Source: Selenomonadaceae bacterium
GTDB lineage: Bacteria; Bacillota; Negativicutes; Selenomonadales; Selenomonadaceae
DNA: 64,000 nucleotides
Assembly (NCBI GenBank): GCA_017535925.1
Contig: JAFXTD010000033.1
Span: 33,845-97,844 of the forward strand
Reading direction: 5' to 3'
The translations under genes were made by a program, and so were the position numbers. A model generated the notes under the pieces. It was not told where the DNA came from. It was given only the letters and a program-made list of their open reading frames with translations, and did not search any database. This document shows positions 15,167-23,565 of the stretch, piece after piece; position 1 is the stretch's first letter, and every line of letters begins with the position of its first letter.

Positions 15167-17377
15167 ATGAACGACAAGGGCAAACCACCCGTCACGATAG
15201 AATTTTTGACAGACACGGTTAAAAGCTATCAACCCGACGCGGATATAGAATTAATTGAGCGTGCGTATCTTGTGGCGAAAGAAGGACACGCGGGGCAAAC
15301 GCGAGCTTCGGGCGAACCGTACATAAATCATCCGCTAAATGTCGCCGCGATTTTGACTGAACTGCAACTGGACGACAAGACGATAGCCGCCGCAATTTTG
15401 CATGACGTGGTAGAGGATACAATCTTCACACTTGACGAGCTCAAAGATATGTTCGGAGAGGAGATTGCGCTTTTGATTGACGGCGTGACGAAAATCGGAC
15501 AAATTTATTTTCGGACAAAAGAGCAACAGCAAATTGAGGCTTACCGCAAATTGATAATCGCGACGGCAAAAGATTTGCGAGTGATTTTGATAAAGCTTGC
15601 CGACCGACTGCACAACATGCGGACGTTAAAGTTCATGCGCGAAGACAAACGCAAACGAATCGCCAAAGAGACAATGGAACTGTACGCGCCGCTTGCCAAT
15701 CGCTTGGGCATTTCAAATATCAAGTGGGAGCTGGAGGATTTGTGCCTGCGTTATCTTGAGCCCGATATCTATTATGATTTGGTTGAGCACGTCAAGCAGA
15801 AACGGCGCGAGCGGCAAATTTATATCAGCGAGGCGGTTCGGCTTATCGAAGAGGAATTCGACGAGCTGGAAATTCACGCATCGATAAGCGGGCGCGCCAA
15901 ACATTTCTACAGCATTTACAAAAAAATGATTCGCGACCATAAAGACATAGGAGAAATTTACGACTTGTCCGCCGTGAGGATTTTGGTTGACGACGTGAAG
16001 GACTGCTACAACGTGCTCGGCGTGATTCACTCGAAGTGGCGACCGATACCGGGGCGGTTCAAAGATTATATCGCCATGCCCAAGAGCAACGGCTATCGTT
16101 CCTTGCATACGACGGTTATGGCTTTGGGCTATCCGCTTGAAATTCAAATTCGAACGTTCGCCATGCACAAAATTTCCGAATACGGAGTGGCGGCTCATTG
16201 GAAGTACAAAGAGAGCGGCTCGAACAAACCCGCCAACAGCGACCGCGACCAAAAAATTTCTTGGTTGAGGCAAATGGCGAACTTGCAGAAGGAAATCAAA
16301 GACCCGAAGGAATATCTTGAGGCGTTGAAGTTGGATTTCTTCAGCGACGAGGTTTTTGTCTTCACACCGGGACGCGATTTGGTCGTCTTGCCGCAAGGTT
16401 CAAACCCGATTGACTTTGCCTATCGAATTCACACGGAGGTCGGTCATCATTGCGTCGGCGCGAAAGTCAACGGGCGAATCGTGCCGCTTGAATACAAACT
16501 TCAAAACGGCGACTTCGTGGAGGTCGTGACGAACAAATCCAACAACGGACCCAGCCGCGATTGGTTGAATATCGTTGCCTCAAGTGACACGCGCAGTAAA
16601 ATTCGTGCTTGGTTCAAGCGTGAAAACCGCGAAGAAAATATTGCTCACGGGCGCGAGGTACTTGAGGCGGAAATAAAAAAGCTCGGCTACAATTCGAAGG
16701 ACTTGCTTAAAGAAAATCGTTTGGCTGAAGTTGCGCGGCGCATGAATTTCACGGAAGACGACATGCTTGCCGGCATAGGCTACGGCGGAACGTCGGTGCA
16801 CTCTGTGATAACAAAGCTCGTCGAAATTTACAAAAAAGATATTTCCAAGAACACGCCGCCCGATGTTTCCGCGTTGCTTGCCGAAATAAAAAAGATTCCC
16901 GAACGCAAGCAAAGCAAATTTGAACACGGCGTCCTCGTCGAGGGCGAGAGCGGCTTTGTAGTCAGGCTTGCCAAATGTTGCAACCCGATACCCGGCGACG
17001 AAATTGCGGGCTATATCACGCGCGGCAGAGGCGTTTCCGTTCATCGTGCCGATTGTCCGAATATTTTAAGCGATACCTCCGATGTCGACCGCATGATTGT
17101 GGTCAGCTGGGACACGACGAACGACAACTTTTACAAAGTCGAATTGGAAATTGTTTGCGAAGACAAGAGCGGTGTGCTTGCCGAGCTGATAGCCGTGCCC
17201 GCCGAAATGAAACTCAACTTGCATTCGATTCATGCCGAGCCGAACAGGTACAACAAAACTTCAACGGTTCGACTTGGCGTGGAAGTCAATTCTGCCGCGC
17301 AGGTCGAAACAATCATGAATAAATTGCGGCGTGTCGAAAATGTTTACAGCGTCGCTCGACCGATGAAAAATCAGTAG
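15167..17377 (+). CDS. rel: Bifunctional (p)ppGpp synthetase/hydrolase, Rel
   Basis: 736 residues with the full RelA/SpoT layout. An N-terminal HD hydrolase domain (ILHDVVEDT) is followed by a synthetase domain (GYRSLHTTV), a TGS domain (VFVFTPGRDLVVLPQGSNPIDFAY), a helical and Cys-containing region (AKCCNPIPGDEIAGYITRGRGVSVHRADC) and a C-terminal ACT domain. Intact HD residues indicate hydrolase activity as well as synthesis, as in single-Rel Firmicutes. It controls the stringent response. ATG follows AAAGGAGGGG. The stop TAG is the first part of a heptad repeat. Confidence 0.97.
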   Translation: MNDKGKPPVTIEFLTDTVKSYQPDADIELIERAYLVAKEGHAGQTRASGEPYINHPLNVAAILTELQLDDKTIAAAILHDVVEDTIFTLDELKDMFGEEIALLIDGVTKIGQIYFRTKEQQQIEAYRKLIIATAKDLRVILIKLADRLHNMRTLKFMREDKRKRIAKETMELYAPLANRLGISNIKWELEDLCLRYLEPDIYYDLVEHVKQKRRERQIYISEAVRLIEEEFDELEIHASISGRAKHFYSIYKKMIRDHKDIGEIYDLSAVRILVDDVKDCYNVLGVIHSKWRPIPGRFKDYIAMPKSNGYRSLHTTVMALGYPLEIQIRTFAMHKISEYGVAAHWKYKESGSNKPANSDRDQKISWLRQMANLQKEIKDPKEYLEALKLDFFSDEVFVFTPGRDLVVLPQGSNPIDFAYRIHTEVGHHCVGAKVNGRIVPLEYKLQNGDFVEVVTNKSNNGPSRDWLNIVASSDTRSKIRAWFKRENREENIAHGREVLEAEIKKLGYNSKDLLKENRLAEVARRMNFTEDDMLAGIGYGGTSVHSVITKLVEIYKKDISKNTPPDVSALLAEIKKIPERKQSKFEHGVLVEGESGFVVRLAKCCNPIPGDEIAGYITRGRGVSVHRADCPNILSDTSDVDRMIVVSWDTTNDNFYKVELEIVCEDKSGVLAELIAVPAEMKLNLHSIHAEPNRYNKTSTVRLGVEVNSAAQVETIMNKLRRVENVYSVARPMKNQ

Positions 17378-17451
17378 GAACCGGGAACCGGCAGTGATTA
17401 GTGATTAGGGAAGAAATTCATTCCCCATTTCCAATTCCCAATTCCTAATTG
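17377..17451. repeat. Heptad repeats between rel and the DUF3084 gene
   Basis: From the last base of the rel stop codon: GGAACCG units, then GTGATTA units, then CCAATTC/CTAATT units, all with 7-bp spacing. Three unit types occur in 75 bp. Confidence 0.85.
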
Positions 17452-17470
17452 TTAAAAAGGGAGTGATTGA

Positions 17471-18709
17471 TTGGAAGGAATTTATTTAATTTTGGTTATG
17501 ATAATCACGGGCGGCGCGATTGCGTTTATCGGTGACAAACTCGGCACGAAAATCGGCAAGAAACGCCTTTCAATCTTCGGACTGCGCCCGCGTCATACCT
17601 CGATGGTCGTGACGGTCGTGACGGGCGGACTGATAACCGCGCTGTCAATCGGCTTCATGGTTTTGATTTCGCAAAACGTCCGCACGGCACTTTTCGGCAT
17701 GGATGAACTTCGACAGACAATGGACGCGACACTTGCCGAACTCGACGAGGCAACGGAAAATTTATTCAAGGCACAAACCGAATTTGAGCGGGCGAACGAA
17801 AATTTGCGCATGTCAAAAGAGGAAATAGTTGCGCTCAAAGAAGAGCAGGAGGATCTTCGCGCCGAAAGCGAACGCCTCAAAGAAGGCAACGAACAACTTG
17901 AAAGCACCAACGCCGAACTGACCGCGCAGAATGAAAATCTTTCCGACACAAACGCCGCGCTTGAGGAGAACAATAAAAAACTTGGCGAATTCAACGTCAC
18001 GCTGACCGCCGACAACGAGAAACTTTCTTCCGACAACGAAAAACTTTCCGTCGACAACAATGAGCTTGAAGAACGCAACAGACGCCTGCGCGAAGGCATC
18101 ATTGCGATTCGTGAAGGCGATATAACTTTGCGGGCTGGCGAAATTTTGGCGAGCGGAATCATAAAAGGCGGACAAAGTGCCGAAGAAATTTCCAACGAAA
18201 TAAATATGCTTGCCGAACGTGCGACACAACTTTTGACGGAGCGTTTCGGCGGCGACGAGGACAATTCCGTTTGGATTTATCAGCCGGAATTGCAGCGCGT
18301 CATTGAGGAAATTGAATCAAACAAGCAAGACATGGTTTTGAGAATTTCTGCGGCGGGCAACATGGTTCGCGGCGAGCCGGTTCGTTCGCGGCTTGAACTT
18401 TATCCGAACAAATTAATCTTCAGCAAGGATGAAATCATTCTTTCCAAAACGTATGAACTCGGCGACGACGTTCAGCCCGAAATAATTTTGCAAGACTTTT
18501 TGACAGAGATAAATCGTATCGCAATCGAGAAAGGAATTTTGAGCGACCCCTTGACGGGAAGCGTCGGGCGCATGGAAGGCACGCAACTTTATGAAATCTT
18601 CGACGCTTTGAGTTCGGCGAAGGGCAAAGTGCAATTGACAGCCTCCGCCCGCGAAGAAACCGATTCGCAAGGACCGTTAAGATTGAATATAAAATTGGAG
18701 CAACGATAA
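17471..18709 (+). CDS. DUF3084-type membrane-anchored coiled-coil protein
   Basis: 412 residues: two N-terminal membrane helices (about 5-25 and 45-70), a long coiled coil (about 75-220) with repeated NENLSDTNAALEENNKKL-like heptads, and a C-terminal globular domain. The layout matches the DUF3084 family; its function is unknown. The start is TTG behind GGGAGTGA. It overlaps the next gene, a YqgF-like nuclease, by one base (TAATG), so the two are translationally coupled. Confidence 0.8.
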   Translation: MEGIYLILVMIITGGAIAFIGDKLGTKIGKKRLSIFGLRPRHTSMVVTVVTGGLITALSIGFMVLISQNVRTALFGMDELRQTMDATLAELDEATENLFKAQTEFERANENLRMSKEEIVALKEEQEDLRAESERLKEGNEQLESTNAELTAQNENLSDTNAALEENNKKLGEFNVTLTADNEKLSSDNEKLSVDNNELEERNRRLREGIIAIREGDITLRAGEILASGIIKGGQSAEEISNEINMLAERATQLLTERFGGDEDNSVWIYQPELQRVIEEIESNKQDMVLRISAAGNMVRGEPVRSRLELYPNKLIFSKDEIILSKTYELGDDVQPEIILQDFLTEINRIAIEKGILSDPLTGSVGRMEGTQLYEIFDALSSAKGKVQLTASAREETDSQGPLRLNIKLEQR

Positions 18710-19101
18710 TGTTCATGGGAATAGACCCCGGCAAAGACAAATGCGGCGTGGCAGTGTTGACGGCTTCGGGCGAAATAAAATTTCAACGCGTTGTCCCGAC
18801 CGAAGAACTCGACACGGCGATAAAAAATTTGGCAACGGAATTTGAAATACAAGCGGTGATTTTGGGCGACGGCACCACGCATAAGGCAGCGGCTCAAAAA
18901 ATTTCGGCGGCAGGTTTGACATTTCAACTCGTCGACGAAAAACATACAACGGAAGAGGCGCGGCGCGAGTATTGGAAAAAAAATCCTCCGAAAGGCTGGA
19001 GGAAATTATTGCCGACTTCAATGCAAGTGCCGCCCGAACCCGTCGACGCAATCGTTGCAGAAATTTTAGTTAAAAGATTTTTATCCGCTCACAAAAGCTG
19101 A
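18709..19101 (+). CDS. RuvX/YqgF-like RNase H-fold protein
   Basis: 130 residues beginning MGIDPGKDKCGVAVL, the first strand and acidic residue of the RuvC/YqgF RNase H fold. A VILGDGT strand and a late PVDAIVAE motif with acidic residues follow. Members include pre-16S rRNA nuclease YqgF and Holliday-junction-resolvase-like enzymes. The coupling to DUF3084 and the WRKLLPTSMQVPPEPVDA tail suggest a lineage-specific branch, so whether it processes rRNA is uncertain. Confidence 0.75.
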   Translation: MFMGIDPGKDKCGVAVLTASGEIKFQRVVPTEELDTAIKNLATEFEIQAVILGDGTTHKAAAQKISAAGLTFQLVDEKHTTEEARREYWKKNPPKGWRKLLPTSMQVPPEPVDAIVAEILVKRFLSAHKS

Positions 19102-19109
19102 CAGCTTAA

Positions 19110-19967
19110 TTAATCGACGCGAATACAAATAACGCGGCTGTTGACGAGGTCGGGAATAAAGAGCATTCCTTCCGCTTGAGTAATGTCTGCGGGACCGATT
19201 CCCTCTTCCTCGTAGACAACGCGAAATTTTTTTGTCACAACGTCGACGGCAATAACGGAAGCAGTCAGCCAATCGGAAACGTAAAGAATTTTTTTGTCGT
19301 CCGAGAGCGCGACGCCGTCATAAAGACCGGGCACGTCGAAAAATTTTTCGGCAACGGGCTTTTTCAAATTGCGGACGCGATAAATCACATTATCTTTTGC
19401 GACAGTTTGATAATCGACGGGAATAGTCGCGATAAACATTTCGCCGCCGCCAATCGTCATGCCGTTCACGCCGCCGAGCTCAAGCCACAACTTCGGACTT
19501 GAAAGCCGAGAGGGATTGCTCACGTCGAGTGAATAAATCCTGCCGCTGTTCGTCACGGAAATGTAAAGAGTGTTCCCGTCGAGGGCGAGGGCATTCAAAA
19601 CTTTATCATCTTCGGCGAACGTCACGACTTGCGGCGCGGTATCCAAATTTTTCAAGTCAAAAACTTTCAAGGCAGTCTCGTCACAGACAAAAAGAAAATT
19701 ATCTTTGACTTTCATCGCCGTCGGCTTGTGCAGTCCGTCGACGATTTTTTTGTTGAAGCCGTTCTTGCGAAAAATTATGCAGCCTTTGAATTCGTCGGCG
19801 CGCGGAGTCATTTGTTCGGAGCCGAAATTGGAAATGAAAAGTCCGCCGTCATAAGGCAAGACGCTTTCGGGAAAGTGAACGCCCTCATGAAAAACACTCA
19901 CGAGCGGTTGAGCTTGAGCGACGTTAAAAAATATCAGCAATGCAATCGCCGAAAAAATCTTTTTCAT
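19110..19967 (-). CDS. Exported beta-propeller (SMP-30/NHL-like) protein
   Basis: 285 residues: a signal peptide (about 1-19, ending AQAQ) then repeated blade motifs (GLFISNFG; NFLFVCDETALKVFDL; NTLYISVTNSGRIYSLDV; KILYVSDWLTASVIAVDV; GMLFIPDLVNSRVICI). This spacing of hydrophobic-Ile-Ser/Asp motifs is typical of six-bladed SMP-30/NHL propellers. No catalytic assignment is possible. It is convergent with the YqgF-like gene and divergent from the dCMP deaminase gene. Confidence 0.7.
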   Translation of the reverse strand: MKKIFSAIALLIFFNVAQAQPLVSVFHEGVHFPESVLPYDGGLFISNFGSEQMTPRADEFKGCIIFRKNGFNKKIVDGLHKPTAMKVKDNFLFVCDETALKVFDLKNLDTAPQVVTFAEDDKVLNALALDGNTLYISVTNSGRIYSLDVSNPSRLSSPKLWLELGGVNGMTIGGGEMFIATIPVDYQTVAKDNVIYRVRNLKKPVAEKFFDVPGLYDGVALSDDKKILYVSDWLTASVIAVDVVTKKFRVVYEEEGIGPADITQAEGMLFIPDLVNSRVICIRVD

Positions 19968-20027
19968 TACGAATCACCTCACGGAAAATCGTAGCAGAAA
20001 AAATTTTTCATATCAAGCGCGTTGTTG

Positions 20028-20033
20028 TATAAT
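20028..20033 (+). promoter_or_regulatory. Possible -10 element upstream of comEB
   Basis: TATAAT lies 28 bases before the comEB start, with a poor -35. It is near a ribosome binding site (TTGGAGAG) and is a plausible start for a short-leader transcript. Confidence 0.4.
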
Positions 20034-20061
20034 GGCGGAAAAATTTTTTGGAGAGTGAATC

Positions 20062-20526
20062 ATGAACGAGAATAACACGCGCCCCGATTGGGACGAATAT
20101 TTTTTGAATATCGCCCGTGAAGTCGGAAAGCGGGCAACGTGTCTTCGTCGACGCTACGGAGCGATTATCGTCAAAGACAAAATCATAATCAGCACCGGCT
20201 ACAACGGAGCACCGCGCGGCGAAACAAATTGCATTGACAGCGGCATTTGCGAACGCGAACGACTTCATGTGCCCAAAGGCGAACGCTACGAGTTGTGCGT
20301 TGCCGTTCACGCCGAGCAAAACGCAATCATAAACGCCGACCCTGAAAAGATGACGGGCGCGACAATTTACGTTGCGGGCGTGAACTGCGCGGACGGCTCC
20401 AATGCTTCGGGCGAACCCTGCAAACTTTGCCGACGCATGATTATCAACGCACGCATTGCCAAAGTTGTTTACCTCGACCGCGACGGAAAAATTATCGTCA
20501 AAGCACCGAGTGAGATTAGTGGTTAG
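20062..20526 (+). CDS. comEB: dCMP deaminase (ComEB family)
   Basis: 154 residues of the zinc-dependent cytidine/dCMP deaminase family. HAEQNAI supplies a zinc-ligand His and the catalytic Glu, and PCKLCRR supplies the two Cys ligands. GYNGAPRG is characteristic of dCMP deaminase. It makes dUMP for dTMP synthesis. The last residues (EISG) and the stop TAG are encoded by a GGTTAGT heptad repeat, so the C-terminus may have been rewritten by the repeat. Confidence 0.93.
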   Translation: MNENNTRPDWDEYFLNIAREVGKRATCLRRRYGAIIVKDKIIISTGYNGAPRGETNCIDSGICERERLHVPKGERYELCVAVHAEQNAIINADPEKMTGATIYVAGVNCADGSNASGEPCKLCRRMIINARIAKVVYLDRDGKIIVKAPSEISG

Positions 20527-20540
20527 TGGTTAGTGGTTAG
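20514..20540. repeat. Heptad repeat overlapping the comEB stop codon
   Basis: Four tandem units of GATTAGT/GGTTAGT. The first two encode the last residues and stop of ComEB. Confidence 0.85.
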
Positions 20541-20554
20541 GGGCTGTTGGTAAA
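20540..20554 (+). repeat. Solo insertion-sequence end
   Basis: GGGGCTGTTGGTAAA is identical to the first 15 bases of the IS5-family element end at 63870. It abuts the heptad repeat exactly, as it does at 63870. No transposase frame adjoins it. Confidence 0.6.
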
Positions 20555-20644
20555 ATCGAAAAGCAACGGGTAAATTAAATTTTCAATCGGCAGGTTAATC
20601 GATATTGACGCCGAATATTTTTGCGGCAAGGGAGGTGGGCTCCA

Positions 20645-21565
20645 ATGCTCTACGCGATGATTGATGTAGGCTCGAACACAATACGCATGGCAGTTTACGA
20701 CATTGACGGCGACCGCGTCGAAATGCTCATGAAAAGGAAACACACCGTCGGACTTGCCTCATACGTTCGCGACGGCGTAATGCAACGGCAGGGCATTGAT
20801 AAAGTCGTTGAGATTATCGGGGAGTATCGCCAATTCTTGGATGACTTCGGGATAACGCAAGTCACTGCCTTCACGACAGCCGCCCTCCGCAATGCCGTAA
20901 ACGGTTCGCAAGCCGTCGACGAAATTTCTTTCCGCACGGGGATACAAATTGTATTGATGAGCGGCGACGACGAGGCGACTTACGATTTTATCGGCGCAAC
21001 TCACAATCTTGTTGACGAAAAAGGTTTGCTTATCGATATCGGCGGCGGCTCAACCGAGATTGTCTATTTCTGCGACCGCGAGATAAGAGTCAAAGCCAGC
21101 CTGCCGATCGGTTCATTGAGTTTCCACACGCGCTACACGGGAATTCACATTTTGCCGAGCACCGTTGAAATTGCCGAAATGTACGCGGAAGCAGAGGCGA
21201 CTGTCAGCGCGGTCAAAGAATTCCAAGCCGTGAGTCATGCACAAATTTGCGGTATCGGCGGCACGTTCAAAGGCGCAATGGCTCTTTACAATGCAATGTA
21301 CGGCATGACACGGCAGAACATGCGCATGGAAGTTCGAAGGATTCAAGACATCCTCCACCGCTTCCGCCGCGACCACGAATTGATTGTCCCCGATAAAATT
21401 TTGCTAATGAAGACCGTCCCCGAACGCATGCATACTTTCATGCCGGGCTTGATTATTGCCGACGTGTTGGCAAAACGTTTCGGCAGCCTGCATATCATTT
21501 ACAGCGATTCGGGCGTCCGCGAGGGCTACATTTACGACAAAATTATAGACAAAGATTTTTTTTAG
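20645..21565 (+). CDS. ppx: Ppx/GppA-family exopolyphosphatase / pppGpp phosphohydrolase
   Basis: 306 residues with the ASKHA fold: IDVGSNTIRMAVYDI at the start, IDIGGGSTEIVYF in the middle and IGGTFKGAMAL near 200. It is the short two-domain form lacking the C-terminal HD domain of E. coli Ppx. Such enzymes hydrolyse polyphosphate or pppGpp. ATG 20645 was chosen over an upstream ATG because GGGAGGTG lies just ahead. The stop TAG opens another heptad repeat. Confidence 0.88.
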   Translation: MLYAMIDVGSNTIRMAVYDIDGDRVEMLMKRKHTVGLASYVRDGVMQRQGIDKVVEIIGEYRQFLDDFGITQVTAFTTAALRNAVNGSQAVDEISFRTGIQIVLMSGDDEATYDFIGATHNLVDEKGLLIDIGGGSTEIVYFCDREIRVKASLPIGSLSFHTRYTGIHILPSTVEIAEMYAEAEATVSAVKEFQAVSHAQICGIGGTFKGAMALYNAMYGMTRQNMRMEVRRIQDILHRFRRDHELIVPDKILLMKTVPERMHTFMPGLIIADVLAKRFGSLHIIYSDSGVREGYIYDKIIDKDFF

Positions 21566-21645
21566 GAACTGGTAAATAGGAACAAGGAACTAGTGGTGAT
21601 TAGCGAACTAGTTCCTACTTCCCAGTTCCCAGTTCCCAGTTCCTA
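21565..21645. repeat. Heptad repeats between ppx and sucD
   Basis: GGAACTG/GGAACTA units after the ppx stop, then the inverse TAGTTCC and CAGTTCC units. The arrangement gives an inverted repeat (GGAACTAG...CTAGTTCC). A similar array stands at 63810-63869. Confidence 0.85.
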
Positions 21646-21661
21646 CAAAGGAGTTGATACA

Positions 21662-22564
21662 GTGATTCTGCTTGACAGGAACACGAAGGTTATCGTTCAA
21701 GGCATCACGGGCAAGGCGGCAACCTTCCACACGAAACAAATGTTGGCTTACGGCACAAAGATTGTCGGCGGCGTGACACCCGGCAAGGCAGGGCAATTTG
21801 TCGAAGGCATTCCCGTCTTCAACACGGTCGAGGATGCCGTCAAAGCTACGGGCGCGACGGCATCGGTTATCTACGTTCCCGCACCTTTTGCCGCCGATTC
21901 GATTTTGGAGGCAGTCGACGCGGAACTTGATTTGGTCGTCTGCATTACCGAACACATTCCCGTTTTGGATATGGTTAAAGTTCGTCGTTACATGGAAGGC
22001 AAGAAAACTCGTCTTATCGGTCCGAATTGCCCCGGCGTCATGACGACAGGCGAGGCGAAGCTCGGAATTATTCCCGGCAACGTCCAAAAGAAAGGTCACG
22101 TCGGTTTGGTTTCGAGGTCGGGGACTTTGACTTACGAGGCGGCGTTCCAACTCATGAACGCGGGTATCGGAATTACAACTTCCGTCGGTATCGGCGGCGA
22201 CCCCGTCAAAGGCTCTGACTTCATTGACATTTTGAAACTCTTCAAAGAAGACGACGAGACCAAAGCTGTCCTCATGATTGGCGAAATCGGAGGCAACGCA
22301 GAGGAAGATGCCGCTCGTTGGATTGCAGATAACATGCTCGAAAAACCCGTGACGGCTTTTATCGCAGGTCGTCAAGCACCCGAAGGCAAACGCATGGGTC
22401 ACGCGGGCGCGATTATATCGGGAGGCAAAGGCACTGCCGCCGATAAGATTAAAGCTTTGAACGCGGTCGGCATTGAAGTAGCCGATACCGTCGCTCACAT
22501 CGGCGATACCGTCGTCAACACCCTCAAACGCGCAGGGCTCTACGAAGTCTGTCACACCTGCTGA
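21662..22564 (+). CDS. sucD: Succinyl-CoA ligase (ADP/GDP-forming), alpha subunit
   Basis: 300 residues. It has an N-terminal CoA-binding Rossmann domain ([18 protein letters not shown]), then [20 protein letters not shown] and the active-site His in [10 protein letters not shown]. SucD works as a heterodimer or tetramer with SucC in the succinate/succinyl-CoA interconversion. No sucC stands next to it: upstream is ppx plus heptad repeats, downstream a terminator and folE2. GTG 21662 behind AAAGGAG is preferred to the in-frame ATG at 21593, which lies in the repeat. Confidence 0.92.
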   Translation: MILLDRNTKVIVQGITGKAATFHTKQMLAYGTKIVGGVTPGKAGQFVEGIPVFNTVEDAVKATGATASVIYVPAPFAADSILEAVDAELDLVVCITEHIPVLDMVKVRRYMEGKKTRLIGPNCPGVMTTGEAKLGIIPGNVQKKGHVGLVSRSGTLTYEAAFQLMNAGIGITTSVGIGGDPVKGSDFIDILKLFKEDDETKAVLMIGEIGGNAEEDAARWIADNMLEKPVTAFIAGRQAPEGKRMGHAGAIISGGKGTAADKIKALNAVGIEVADTVAHIGDTVVNTLKRAGLYEVCHTC

Positions 22565-22587
22565 AAAAATTTTTTGCAAAGAAAAAA

Positions 22588-22615
22588 TCCTCGTCAAACG
22601 GCGAGGAATTTTTTT
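22588..22615. terminator. Terminator between sucD and folE2
   Basis: TCCTCG/CGAGGA stem (22588-22593 with 22602-22607) followed by a T-run on the plus strand and preceded by an A-run. It can serve both convergent genes. Confidence 0.8.
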
Positions 22616-23396
22616 ACGATAAAATTTCTGCGTGACTTGCAAAGGCGTTGTGATTGTGAATTGATTCAAAGTTTTCACACTCGACCTCGAACGCCTCCAA
22701 ATTTTCCGACCGTCGCAAGACAAGCACGACGTCTCGCAAAATATCTTCCACGAACTTTGGATTTTTGTAAGCGGCTTCGGTTACGAATTTTTCATCCTCG
22801 CGCTTGAGTAACGGATAAATTTCTGCAGAGCCTTGCGCCTCAATCAAGCGAACAAAATTTTTTATCGACACGTCGTCAAAATTTTTGAACGTCAACTTCA
22901 CGCGGCAGACCGAACGCTGATTGTGCGCGCCGAAGTTTGAAATTTCTTTGCTGCAAGGACACAGCGACGTGAACGGCACAATCAAGCCCAAAGTAAATTT
23001 CATTCGTTCGCCACGAAGGAGTTCGCCGCAGAGTTCGCAATCAACAGAGCTCAAAGAAAATTTTTCGGATACGGGCGAAAATTTTTTCAAGAAGAATTTG
23101 AAAACCAAAGTTATCGCCGCAAAATCGGTCGAAAGTTTTTCCAGCGCGTCGAGCAAAATTTTTTCGAGGTCGGGAATTTTTATCGGGCGCGCCGTCCAAT
23201 CCGTTAAAATTTCTGTGAGGCGGCTCATGTGTGTCCCGCGCAGATTTTCCGGCAGTGCAACCGTGAATCGAATTTGCGCCGCGACTTGTTGAACTTCGTC
23301 GCCGTCCGAAATTAAAAACGGCAGGTGTACCTTCGTGACGCCTGTCCTTTTTATTTTTATGCCGCGTGTGTCGGGCTGATTTTGTACGTCTGTCAA
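22614..23396 (-). CDS. folE2: GTP cyclohydrolase FolE2 (type IB)
   Basis: 260 residues with the FolE2 signature CPCSKEISNFGAHNQRS (metal-binding Cys) and the N-terminal R(G)IKIKRTGVTKVHLPF. It converts GTP to 7,8-dihydroneopterin triphosphate for folate or queuosine precursors, and it works with metals other than zinc. The start is TTG behind AGAGGA. No other folate gene is nearby. Confidence 0.92.
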   Translation of the reverse strand: MTDVQNQPDTRGIKIKRTGVTKVHLPFLISDGDEVQQVAAQIRFTVALPENLRGTHMSRLTEILTDWTARPIKIPDLEKILLDALEKLSTDFAAITLVFKFFLKKFSPVSEKFSLSSVDCELCGELLRGERMKFTLGLIVPFTSLCPCSKEISNFGAHNQRSVCRVKLTFKNFDDVSIKNFVRLIEAQGSAEIYPLLKREDEKFVTEAAYKNPKFVEDILRDVVLVLRRSENLEAFEVECENFESIHNHNAFASHAEILS

Positions 23397-23470
23397 TTTT
23401 TATCGTCCTCTGCTTCCAAGAAATTTTTTCAAGGGTAATGCAAAAGACGTTCAAAGTCAAGACACATAGT

Positions 23471-23560
23471 CAGCTGTTAGTGATTAGTGGTTAGTGGTTA
23501 GTGGTTAGAAAAATTTCTAATCACTAATCACTAATCACTGACCCCTGACCCCTGACCACT
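23471..23560. repeat. Palindromic pair of heptad repeats downstream of the Hsp70-like gene
   Basis: GTGATTA/GTGGTTA units (23471-23508) face CTAATCA units (23516-23539), with CCCCTGA units appended. The array can form a long hairpin between folE2 and the Hsp70-like gene, and may help end the minus-strand transcript. Confidence 0.85.
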
Positions 23561-23565
23561 ATTTT

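Noticed and set aside
21608..22723. A 371-codon open frame antisense to sucD
   Set aside because: It is the complement-strand shadow of a well-supported gene, with no domain or ribosome binding site.
20514..23560. CRISPR array suggested by repeated words
   Set aside because: Units are 7 bp in direct tandem without unique spacers of constant length, and no cas genes are present.
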